Below are positions 13,319 to 24,668 of a stretch of 64,000 nucleotides of DNA, piece by piece (position 1 is the stretch's first letter; each line of letters opens with the position of its first letter). A program made the position numbers and the translations under genes. Location: NCBI RefSeq assembly GCF_947507565.1, contig NC_089189.1:2416122-2480121 (forward strand), given 5' to 3'. A model generated the notes under the pieces. That model was not told where the DNA came from. It did not search any database and saw only the letters and a program-made list of their open reading frames with translations. The DNA is from Oscarella lobularis. Its lineage: Eukaryota; Porifera; Homoscleromorpha; Homosclerophorida; Oscarellidae.

Positions 13319-14676
13319 CTAGCCCGTGTAAGTTAGCTGTAATTTATTACAGGTGAGACCCGTTGGCTAACCCCCTGTAATTTCGCTCTAATTTATTACA
13401 GGAGATACCCGTTGGCTAACCCCGTGTAATTTCGCTGTATTTTATTATTAGGATAGACCCGTTGTCTAGCCCCTGTAATTTCGCTGTAATTTATTCCATG
13501 AGAGACCCGTTGGCTAGCCCCCTGTAATTTGGCTTTAACTTTTTACAGGAGAGACCCGTTGGCTAGCCCCCTGTAAGTTGGCTGTAATTTATTCCAGGAG
13601 AGACCCGTTGACTAGCCCTGTAATTTCGCTGTAGTTTATTACAGGAGAGACCCATTGGCTAGCCCCTATAAATTCGCTGTAATTTATTACAGGAGATACC
13701 CGTTAGCTAGCCTCTGTAATTTCGCTGTAATTTATTACAGGAGAGACCCGTTGGCTAACCCCCTGTAATTTCGCTGTAGTTTATTACAGGAGAGACCCGT
13801 TGGCTAGCCCCCTGTAAATTCGCTGTAATTTATTACAGGAGATACCCGTTTGCTAACCCCCAGTAATTTCGCTGTAATTTATTACAGGAGAGACCCGTTG
13901 GCTAACCCCCTGTAATTTCGCTGTAATTTATTACAGAAAAGACCCGTTGACTAGCCCCTGTAAATTCGCTGTAATTTATTACATGAGAGACCCGTTGGCT
14001 AGCCCCTGTAAGTTCGCTGTAATTTATTACAGGAGAGACCCTTTTGCTAGCCCCTGTAATTTCGCTGTAATTTATTACAGGAGAGACCCGTTGGCTAGCC
14101 CCTGTAATTTCGCTGTAATTTATTACAGGAAAGACCCGTTGGCTAGCCCCCTGTAATTTCGCTGTAATTTATTACAGGAGAGACCCGTTGGCTAACCTCC
14201 TGTAATTTTGCTGTAATTTATTACAGGAGAGACCCGTTGGCTAACCCCCTGTAAATTCGCTGTAATTTATTACAGGAGATACCCGTTTACTAACCCCCTG
14301 TCAATTCGCTGTACTTTATTACAGGAGAGACCCTTTGGCTAGCCCCAGTAATTTCGCTGTAATTTATTACAGGAGAGACCCGTTTGCTAACCCTCTGTAA
14401 TTTCGCTGATAATTTATTACAGGAGAGACCCTTTTGCTAGCCCCTGTACTTTCGCTGTAGTTTATTACAGGAGAGACCCGTTGGCTAACCCCCTGTTATT
14501 TCGCTGTAGTTTATTACAGGAGAGACCTATTGGCTAGCCCCTGTAATTTCGCTGTAATTTATTACAGGAGAGACCCTTTGGCTAGCCCCTGTAGTTTCGC
14601 TCTAATTTATTACAGGAGAGACCCTTTGGCTAACCCCTTTAATTTCGCTGTAATTTATTAAAGGAGAGACCCGTTG
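13319..14676. repeat. Satellite B2: 48/49-bp array with ordered leader
   Basis: Begins with the fixed leader order seen in later B blocks: a CCGTGTAAGTT monomer, a monomer with TTATTATTAGGATAG, one with TTATTCCATGAG, one with GGCTTTAACTTTTTACAGG and one with GTAAGTTGGCTG. It ends with a TTATTAAAGGAG monomer before the B-to-A junction. It is the left copy of B4 at offset 4251-4300 bp. Confidence 0.94.
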
Positions 14677-15853
14677 GGATCTTAACTTTATCTTCAATGC
14701 CTTAGAATCGAAGTTTAGGCCCTCAACTTTATCTTCAGGGCCTTAGAAACAGAGTTTAGGCCCTCAACTTTATCTTTAGCTCCTTAGAATCAAAGTTTAA
14801 GCCCTTAACTTTATCTTTAGGACCTTAGAATCAAAGTTTAGGCCCTCATCTTTAGCTTCAGAACCTTAAAATCGAAGTTTATGCCCTCAACTTTATCTTC
14901 AGGGCCTTAGAATCAAAGTTTAGGCCCTCATCTTTATCTTCAGGGCCTTAGAATCGAAGTTTATGCCCTCAACTTTATCTTCAGGGCCTTAGAATCAGAG
15001 TTTAGGCCCTCAACTTTATCTTCAGGCTCTTAGAATCAAAGTTTAGGCGTTCAACTTTATGTTCAGGGCCTTAGAATCAAAGTTTAGGCCTTCAACTTTA
15101 TCTTCAGGTCCTTAGAATCAAAGTTTAGTCTCTCAACTTTATCTTCAGGTCCTTAGAATCAGAGTTTTGGCCCTGAACTTTAACTTCAGACCCTTAGAAT
15201 CAAAGTTTGGGCCTTCAAATTTCTCTTCAGGGCCTTAGAATCAAAGTTTAGGCCTTCAACCTTATCTTCAGGTCCCTAGAATCAAAGTTTAGGCCCTCAA
15301 CTTTATCTTCAGGTTCTTAGAATCAAAGTTTAGGCCCTCAATTTTATCTTCAGGCCCTTAGAATCAAAGTTTAGGCGTTCAACTTTATCTTCAGGGCCTT
15401 AGAATCAAAGTTTAGTCTCTCAACTTTATCTTCAGGTCCTTAGAATCAAAGTTTAGTCTCTCAACTTTATCTTCAGGTCCTTAGAATCAAAGTTTAGGCC
15501 CTCAACTTTATCTTCAGGCTCTTAGAATCAAAGTTTAGGCCCTCAACTTTATTTTCAGGTCCTTAGAATCAGAATTTTGGCCATGACCTTTATCTTCAGG
15601 CCCTTAGAATCAATGTTTATGCCTTCAACTTTATCTTCAGGGTCTTAGAATTAGAGTTTAGGCCCTCAACTTTATCTTTAGCTCCTTAGAATCAAAGTTT
15701 AGGCCCTCAACTTTATCTTCAGGTCCTTAGAATCAAAGTTTAGGACCTCAACTTTATCTTCAGGCCCTTAGAATCAAAGTTTAGGTCCTCAACTTTATCT
15801 TCAGGCCCTTAGAATGAAATTTTAGGCTCTCAACTTTATCTTCAGGGCCTTAG
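14677..15853. repeat. Satellite A2: 41-bp array
   Basis: About 29 monomers. Starts with the fixed A-start series (CTTCAATGCC, then GAAACAGAG, then CTTTAGCTCC) and ends with the A-end series (GGGTCTTAGAATTAGAG, AGGACCTCAAC, ATGAAATTTTAGG). Practically identical to A4 at offset 4251 bp. Confidence 0.94.
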
Positions 15854-17261
15854 CTAGCCCGTGTAAGTTCGCTGTAATTTATTACAGGTGAAACCCGTTG
15901 GCTAACCCCGTGTAATTTCGCTCTACTTTATTATTAGGATAGACCCGTTGTCTAGCCCCTGTAATTTGGCTGTAATTTATTCCAGGAGAGACCCGTTGGC
16001 TAGCCCCCTGTAAGTTGGCTGTAATTTATTACAGGAGAGACCCGTTGACTAGCCCTGTAATTTCGCTGTAGTTTATTACAGGAGAGACCCATTGGCTAGC
16101 CCCTATAAATTCGCTGTAATTTATTACAGGAGATACCTGTTACCTAGCCTCTGTAATTTCGCTGTAATTTATTACAGGAGATACCCGTTGGCTGACCCCC
16201 TGTAATTTCGCTGTAGTTTATTACAGGAGAGACCCGTTGGCTAGCCCCCTGTAAATTCGCTGTAATTTATTACAGGAGATACCCTTTTGCTAACCCCCTG
16301 TAATTTCGCTGTAATTTATTACAGAAAAGACCCGTTGACTAGCCCCTGTAAATTCGCTGTAATTTATTACATGAGAGACCCGTTGGCTAGCCCCCTGTAA
16401 CTTCGCTGTAATTTATTGTAGGAGAGACCCGTTGGCTAGCCCCTGTAAGTTCGCTGTAATTTATTACAGAAGAGACCCTTTTGCTAGCCCCTGTAATTTC
16501 GCTGTAATTTATTACAGGAGAGACTTGTTTGCTAACCCCCTGTAATTTTGCTGTAATTTATTACAGGAGAGACTTGTTTGCTAACCCCCTGTAATTTCGC
16601 TTTAATTTATTACAAGAGAGACCCGTTGGCTAACCTCCTGTAATTTCGCTGTAATTTATTACAGGAGAGACCCCTTGGCTAACCCCCTGTAAATTCGCTG
16701 TAATTTATTACAGGAGAGACTTGTTTGCTAACCCCCTGTAATTTTGCTGTAATTTATTACAGGAGAGACTTGTTTGCTAACCCCCTGTAATTTCGCTTTA
16801 ATTTATTACAAGAGAGACCCGTTGGCTAACCTCCTGTAATTTCGCTGTAATTTATTACAGGAGATACCCGTTTACTAACCCCCTGTCAATTCGCTGTAAT
16901 TTATTACAGGAGAGACCCTTTGGCTAGCCCCAGTAATTTCGCTGTAATTTATTACAGGAGAGACCCGTTTGCTAACCCTCTGTAATTTCGCTGATAATTT
17001 ATTACAGGAGAGACCCTTTGGCTAGCCCCTGTACTTTCGCTGTAGTTTATTACAGGAGAGACCCGTTGGCTAACCCCCTGTTATTTCGCTGTAGTTTATT
17101 ACAGGAGAGACCTATTGGCTAGCCCCTGTAATTTCGCTGTAATTTATTACAGGAGAGACCCTTTGGCTAGCCCCTGTAGTTTCGCTCTAATTTATTACAG
17201 GAGAGACCCTTTGGCTCACCCCTTTAATTTCGCTGTAATTTATTAAAGGAGAGACCCGTTG
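15854..17261. repeat. Satellite B3: 48/49-bp array
   Basis: Leader variants CCGTGTAAGTTCGC and GGTGAAACCCG, then the usual TTATTATTAGG monomer. Contains a two-monomer ACTTGTTTGCTAAC series that is duplicated within the block (about 16.5-16.8 kb). Matches B5 at offset 4251 bp, but B5 has one extra monomer near 20.76 kb. Confidence 0.94.
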
Positions 17262-17618
17262 GGCTCTTAACTTTATCTTCAATGCCTTAGAATCGAAGTT
17301 TAGGCCCTCAACTTTATCTTTAGCTCCTTAGAATCAAAGTTTAAGCCCTTAACTTTATCTTTAGGACCTTAGAATCAAAGTTTAGGCCCTCATCTTTATC
17401 TTCAGGGTCTTAGAATTAGAGTTTAGGCCCTCAACTTTATCTTTAGCTGCTTAGAATCAAAGTTTAGGCCCTCAACTTTATCTTCAGGTCCTTAGAATCA
17501 AAGTTTAGGACCTCAACTTTATCTTCAGGCCCTTAGAATCAAAGTTTAAGTCCTGAACTTTATCTTCAGGTCCTTAGAATGAAATTTTAGGCTCTCAACT
17601 TTATCTTCAGGGCCTTAG
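17262..17618. repeat. Satellite A3: short 41-bp array at a duplication joint
   Basis: Only about nine monomers: the A-start series is joined directly to the A-end series (CTTCAGGGTCTTAGAATTAGAG) at about 17.4 kb. This is what is expected at the joint of a tandem duplication in which the middle of an A block was skipped. Confidence 0.93.
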
Positions 17619-18927
17619 CTAGCCCGTGTAAGTTAGCTGTAATTTATTACAGGTGAGACCCGTTGGCTAACCCCCTGTAATTTCGCTCTAATTTATTACA
17701 GGAGATACCCGTTGGCTAACCCCGTGTAATTTCGCTGTATTTTATTATTAGGATAGACCCGTTGTCTAGCCCCTGTAATTTCGCTGTAATTTATTCCATG
17801 AGAGACCCGTTGGCTAGCCCCCTGTAATTTGGCTGTAATTTATTCCAGGAGAGACCCGTTGACTAGCCCTGTAATTTCGCTGTAGTTTATTACAGGAGAG
17901 ACCCATTGGCTAGCCCCTATAAATTCGCTGTAATTTATTACAGGAGATACCCGTTAGCTAGCCTCTGTAATTTCGCTGTAATTTATTACAGGAGAGACCC
18001 GTTGGCTAACCCCCTGTAATTTCGCTGTAGTTTATTACAGGAGAGACCCGTTGGCTAGCCCCCTGTAAATTCGCTGTAATTTATTACAGGAGATACCCGT
18101 TTGCTAACCCCCAGTAATTTCGCTGTAATTTATTACAGGAGAGACCCGTTGGCTAACCCCCTGTAATTTCGCTGTAATTTATTACAGAAAAGACCCGTTG
18201 ACTAGCCCCTGTAAATTCGCTGTAATTTATTACATGAGAGACCCGTTGGCTAGCCCCTGTAAGTTCGCTGTAATTTATTACAGGAGAGACCCTTTTGCTA
18301 GCCCCTGTAATTTCGCTGTAATTTATTACAGGAGAGACCCGTTGGCTAGCCCCTGTAATTTCGCTGTAATTTATTACAGGAAAGACCCGTTGGCTAGCCC
18401 CCTGTAATTTCGCTGTAATTTATTACAGGAGAGACCCGTTGGCTAACCTCCTGTAATTTTGCTGTAATTTATTACAGGAGAGACCCGTTGGCTAACCCCC
18501 TGTAAATTCGCTGTAATTTATTACAGGAGATACCCGTTTACTAACCCCCTGTCAATTCGCTGTACTTTATTACAGGAGAGACCCTTTGGCTAGCCCCAGT
18601 AATTTCGCTGTAATTTATTACAGGAGAGACCCGTTTGCTAACCCTCTGTAATTTCGCTGATAATTTATTACAGGAGAGACCCTTTTGCTAGCCCCTGTAC
18701 TTTCGCTGTAGTTTATTACAGGAGAGACCCGTTGGCTAACCCCCTGTTATTTCGCTGTAGTTTATTACAGGAGAGACCTATTGGCTAGCCCCTGTAATTT
18801 CGCTGTAATTTATTACAGGAGAGACCCTTTGGCTAGCCCCTGTAGTTTCGCTCTAATTTATTACAGGAGAGACCCTTTGGCTAACCCCTTTAATTTCGCT
18901 GTAATTTATTAAAGGAGAGACCCGTTG
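17619..18927. repeat. Satellite B4: 48/49-bp array, duplicate of B2
   Basis: Matches B2 nearly base for base, except that one complete 49-bp monomer (the GTAAGTTGGCTG type) is missing near 17.85 kb. That changes the offset from 4300 to 4251 bp. Confidence 0.94.
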
Positions 18928-20104
18928 GGATCTTAACTTTATCTTCAATGCCTTAGAATCGAAGTTTAGGCCCTCAACTTTATCTTCAGGGCCTTAGAAA
19001 CAGAGTTTAGGCCCTCAACTTTATCTTTAGCTCCTTAGAATCAAAGTTTAAGCCCTTAACTTTATCTTTAGGACCTTAGAATCAAAGTTTAGGCCCTCAT
19101 CTTTAGCTTCAGAACCTTAAAATCGAAGTTTATGCCCTCAACTTTATCTTCAGGGCCTTAGAATCAAAGTTTAGGCCCTCATCTTTATCTTCAGGGCCTT
19201 AGAATCGAAGTTTATGCCCTCAACTTTATCTTCAGGGCCTTAGAATCAGAGTTTAGGCCCTCAACTTTATCTTCAGGCTCTTAGAATCAAAGTTTAGGCG
19301 TTCAACTTTATGTTCAGGGCCTTAGAATCAAAGTTTAGGCCTTCAACTTTATCTTCAGGTCCTTAGAATCAAAGTTTAGTCTCTCAACTTTATCTTCAGG
19401 TCCTTAGAATCAGAGTTTTGGCCCTGAACTTTAACTTCAGACCCTTAGAATCAAAGTTTGGGCCTTCAAATTTCTCTTCAGGGCCTTAGAATCAAAGTTT
19501 AGGCCTTCAACCTTATCTTCAGGTCCCTAGAATCAAAGTTTAGGCCCTCAACTTTATCTTCAGGTTCTTAGAATCAAAGTTTAGGCCCTCAATTTTATCT
19601 TCAGGCCCTTAGAATCAAAGTTTAGGCGTTCAACTTTATCTTCAGGGCCTTAGAATCAAAGTTTAGTCTCTCAACTTTATCTTCAGGTCCTTAGAATCAA
19701 AGTTTAGTCTCTCAACTTTATCTTCAGGTCCTTAGAATCAAAGTTTAGGCCCTCAACTTTATCTTCAGGCTCTTAGAATCAAAGTTTAGGCCCTCAACTT
19801 TATTTTCAGGTCCTTAGAATCAGAATTTTGGCCATGACCTTTATCTTCAGGCCCTTAGAATCAATGTTTATGCCTTCAACTTTATCTTCAGGGTCTTAGA
19901 ATTAGAGTTTAGGCCCTCAACTTTATCTTTAGCTCCTTAGAATCAAAGTTTAGGCCCTCAACTTTATCTTCAGGTCCTTAGAATCAAAGTTTAGGACCTC
20001 AACTTTATCTTCAGGCCCTTAGAATCAAAGTTTAGGTCCTCAACTTTATCTTCAGGCCCTTAGAATGAAATTTTAGGCTCTCAACTTTATCTTCAGGGCC
20101 TTAG
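18928..20104. repeat. Satellite A4: 41-bp array, duplicate of A2
   Basis: Same length and monomer order as A2, including the GGCCATGACCTTTATC variant and the A-end series. No monomer gain or loss is seen relative to A2. Confidence 0.94.
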
Positions 20105-21561
20105 CTAGCCCGTGTAAGTTCGCTGTAATTTATTACAGGTGAAACCCGTTGGCTAACCCCGTGTAATTTCGCTCTACTTTATTATTAGGATAGACCCGTT
20201 GTCTAGCCCCTGTAATTTGGCTGTAATTTATTCCAGGAGAGACCCGTTGGCTAGCCCCCTGTAAGTTGGCTGTAATTTATTACAGGAGAGACCCGTTGAC
20301 TAGCCCTGTAATTTCGCTGTAGTTTATTACAGGAGAGACCCATTGGCTAGCCCCTATAAATTCGCTGTAATTTATTACAGGAGATACCCGTTACCTAGCC
20401 TCTGTAATTTCGCTGTAATTTATTACAGGAGAGACCCGTTGGCTGACCCCCTGTAATTTCGCTGTAGTTTATTACAGGAGAGACCCGTTGGCTAGCCCCC
20501 TGTAAATTCGCTGTAATTTATTACAGGAGATACCCTTTTGCTAACCCCCTGTAATTTCGCTGTAATTTATTACAGAAAAGACCCGTTGACTAGCCCCTGT
20601 AAATTCGCTGTAATTTATTACATGAGAGACCCGTTGGCTAGCCCCCTGTAACTTCGCTGTAATTTATTGTAGGAGAGACCCGTTGGCTAGCCCCTGTAAG
20701 TTCGCTGTAATTTATTACAGAAGAGACCCTTTTGCTAGCCCCTGTAATTTCGCTGTACTTTATTACAGGAAAGACCCGTTGGCTAGCTCCCTGTAATTTC
20801 GCTGTAATTTATTACAGGAGAGACTTGTTTGCTAACCCCCTGTAATTTTGCTGTAATTTATTACAGGAGAGACTTGTTTGCTAACCCCCTGTAATTTCGC
20901 TTTAATTTATTACAAGAGAGACCCGTTGGCTAACCTCCTGTAATTTCGCTGTAATTTATTACAGGAGAGACCCGTTGGCTAACCCCCTGTAAATTCGCTG
21001 TAATTTATTACAGGAGAGACTTGTTTGCTAACCCCCTGTAATTTTGCTGTAATTTATTACAGGAGAGACTTGTTTGCTAACCCCCTGTAATTTCGCTTTA
21101 ATTTATTACAAGAGAGACCCGTTGGCTAACCTCCTGTAATTTCGCTGTAATTTATTACAGGAGATACCCGTTTACTAACCCCCTGTCAATTCGCTGTAAT
21201 TTATTACAGGAGAGACCCTTTGGCTAGCCCCAGTAATTTCGCTGTAATTTATTACAGGAGAGACCCGTTTGCTAACCCTCTGTAATTTCGCTGATAATTT
21301 ATTACAGGAGAGACCCTTTGGCTAGCCCCTGTACTTTCGCTGTAGTTTATTACAGGAGAGACCCGTTGGCTAACCCCCTGTTATTTCGCTGTAGTTTATT
21401 ACAGGAGAGACCTATTGGCTAGCCCCTGTAATTTCGCTGTAATTTATTACAGGAGAGACCCTTTGGCTAGCCCCTGTAGTTTCGCTCTAATTTATTACAG
21501 GAGAGACCCTTTGGCTCACCCCTTTAATTTCGCTGTAATTTATTAAAGGAGAGACCCGTTG
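20105..21561. repeat. Satellite B5: 48/49-bp array, duplicate of B3
   Basis: Same monomer order as B3 with one extra monomer (GGCTAGCTCCCTG type) near 20.76-20.80 kb, and scattered point differences such as ATACCCGTTACC here against ATACCTGTTACC in B3. Confidence 0.94.
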
Positions 21562-23597
21562 GGCTCTTAACTTTATCTTCAATGCCTTAGAATCGAAGTT
21601 TAGGCCCTCAACTTTATCTTTAGCTCCTTAGAATCAAAGTTTAAGCCCTTAACTTTATCTTTAGGACCTTAGAATCAAAGTTTAGGCCCTCATCTTTAGC
21701 TTCAGAACCTTAAAATCGAAGTTTATGCCCTCAACTTTATCTTCAGGGCCTTAGAATCAAAGTTTAGGCCCTCATCTTTATCTTCAGGGCCTTAGAATCG
21801 AAGTTTATGCCCTCAACTTTATCTTCAGGGCCTTAGAATCAGAGTTTAAGCCCTCAACTTTATCTTCAGGCCCTTAGAATCATAGTTTAGGCGTTCAACT
21901 TTATCTTCAGGGCCTTAGAATCAAAGTTTAGGCCCTCATCTTTATTTTAAGGGCCTTAGAATCGAAGTTTATGCCCTCAACTTTATCTTCAGGGCCTTAG
22001 AATCAATTTTTAGGCCCTCAACTTCATCTTCATGTCTCTCGAATCAAAGTTTAGGCCCTCAAATTTTATCTTCAGGTCCTTAGAATCAAAGTTTAGTCTC
22101 TCAACTTTATCTTCAGGTCCTTAGAATCGGAGTTTAGGCCCTCAACTTTATCTTCAGGCCCTTAGAATCAAAGTTTAGGCGTTCAACTTTATCTTCAGGG
22201 CCTTAGAATCAAAGTTTAGGCCCTCAACTTTATCTTCAGTTCCTTAGAATCAAAGTTTAGTCTCTCAACTTTATCTTCAGGCTCTTAGAATCAAAGTTTA
22301 GGCCATCAACTTTATCTTCAGGTCCTTAGAATCAAAGTCTAGGCCCTCAACTTTATCTTCAGGTCCTTAAAATCAGAGTTTTGGCTCTGAACTTTAACTT
22401 CAGACCCTTAGAATCAAAGTTTGTGCCTTCAAATTTCTCTTCAGGGCCTTAGAATCAGAGTTTTGGCCATGACCTTTATCTTCAGGCCCTTAGAATCAAT
22501 GTTTGGGCCTTCAACTTTATCTTCAGAGTCTTAGAATTAGAGTTTAGGCCCTCAACTTTATCTTCAGGGCCTTAGAATCAGAGTTGAGGTCCTCAACTTT
22601 ATCTTCAAGTCCTTAGAATCAAAGTCTAGGCCCTCAACTTTATCTTCAGGCTCTTAGAATAAAAGTTTAGGCCCTCAACTTTATCTTCAGGTCCTTAGAA
22701 TCAAAGTTTAGTCTCTCAACTTTATCTTCAGGCCCTTAGAATAAAAGTTTAGGCCCTCAACTTTATCTTCAGGCTCTTAGAATCAAAGTTTAGGCCCTCA
22801 ACTTTATCTTCAGGTCCTTAGAATCAAAGTCTAGGCCCTCAACTTTATCTTCATGTTCTTAGAATCAGAGTTTTGGCTCTGAACTTTAACTTCAGACCCT
22901 TAGAATCAAAGTTTTGGCCTTCAAATTTCTCTTCAGGGCCTTAGAATCAAAGTTTAGTCTCTCAACTTTATCTTCAGGTCTTTAGAATCGGAGTTTAGGC
23001 CCTCAACTTTATCTTCAGGTCTTTAGAATCAAAGTTTAGGCGTTCAACTTTATCTTCAGGGCCTTTGATTCAAAGTTTAGGCCCTCAACTTTATCTTCAG
23101 GTCCTTAGAATCAAAGTTTAATCTCTCAACTTTATCTTCAGGTCCTTAGAATAAAAGTTTAGGCCCTCAACTTTATCTTCAGGCTCTTAGAATCAAAGTT
23201 TAGGCCCTCAACTTTATCTTCAGGTCCTTAGAATCAGAGTTTTGGCCATGACCTTTATCTTCAGGCCCTTAGAATCAATGTTTGGGCCTTCAACTTTATT
23301 TTCAGGGCCTTAGAATCAAAGTCTAGGCTCTCAACTTTATCTTCATGGCCTTAGAATCAGAGTTTAGGCCCTCAACATTATCTTCAGGTCCTTAGAATCA
23401 AAGTCTAGGCCCTCAACTTTATCTTCAGGCTCTTAGAATCAAAGTCTAGGCCATCAACTTTATCTTCAGGTCCTTAGAATCAAAGTCTAGGCCCTCAACT
23501 TTATCTTCAGGCCCTTAGAATCAAAATTTAGGCCCTCAACTTTATCTTCAAATCCTTAGAATGAGAGTTAAGCTCTCAACTTTATCTTCAGGGCCTT
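21562..23597. repeat. Satellite A5: 41-bp array
   Basis: About 50 monomers. The A-start series here includes CATCTTTAGCTTCAG, where A3 has already switched to A-end monomers, so this marks the right limit of the 4.3-kb duplication. The end series differs from A2/A4 (ATGAGAGTTAAGCTC type), defining a second end type shared with A6, A10 and A11. Confidence 0.93.
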
Positions 23598-24668
23598 AGC
23601 TAGCCCGTGTAATTTCGCTGTAATTTATTACAGGAGATACCCGTTGGCTAACCCCGTGTAATTTCGCTGTAATTTATTATTAGGATAGACCCGTTGTCTA
23701 GCCCCTGTAATTTCGCTGTAATTTATTCAAGGAGAGACCCGTTGGCTAGCCCCCTGTAATTTCGCTGTAACTTTTTACAGGAGAGACCCGTTGGCTAGCC
23801 CCCTGTAAGTTGGCTGTAATTTATTCCAGGAGAGACCCGTTGACTAACCTCCTGTAATTTCGCTGTAGTTTATTAAAGGAGAGACCCATTGGCTAGCCCC
23901 CTGTAAATTCGCTGCAATTTATTACAGGAGTTACCCGTTAGCTAGCATCTGTAATTTCGCTGTAATTTATTACTGGAGAGACCCGTTGGCTAACCCCCTG
24001 TAATTTCGCTGTAGTTTATTACAGGAGAGACCCGTTGGCTAGCCCCCTGTAAATTCGCTGTAATTTATTACAGGAGAGACCCTTTGGCTAGCCCCAGTAA
24101 TTTCGCTGTAATTTATTACAGGAGAGACCCGTTTGCTAACCCTCTGTAATTTCGCTGATAATTTATTACAGTAGAGACCCGTTTACTAACCCCCTGTAAA
24201 TTCGCTGTAATTTATTACAGGAGAGACCCGTTGGCTAGCCCCTGTAATTTCGCTGTAGTTTATTAAAGGAGAGACCCGTTGGCTAGCCTCCTGTAATTTC
24301 GCTGTAGTTTATTACAGGAGAGACCCGTTTGCTAACCCCCTGTAATTTCGCTGTAGTTTATTACAGGAGAGACCCTTTGGCTAGCCCCTGTAATTTCGCT
24401 GTAATTTATTACAGGAGAGACCCTTTGGCTAGCCCCTGTACTTTCGCTGTAGTTTATTACAGGAGAGACCCGTTGGCTAACCCCCTGTACTTTCGCTGTA
24501 GTTTATTACAGGAGAGACCTATTGGCTAGCTCCTGTAATTTCGCTGTAATTTATTACAGGAGAGACCCTTTGGCTAGCCCCTGTAGTTTTGCTCTAATTT
24601 ATTACAGGAGAGACCCTTTGGCTAACCCCTGTAATTTCGCTGTAATTTATTAAAAGAGAGACCCGTTG
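23598..24668. repeat. Satellite B6: 48/49-bp array
   Basis: Leader monomers in the fixed order with TTATTCAAGG and the rare GCTGCAATTTATTACAGG variant. Ends with TTATTAAAAGAG. Confidence 0.93.
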
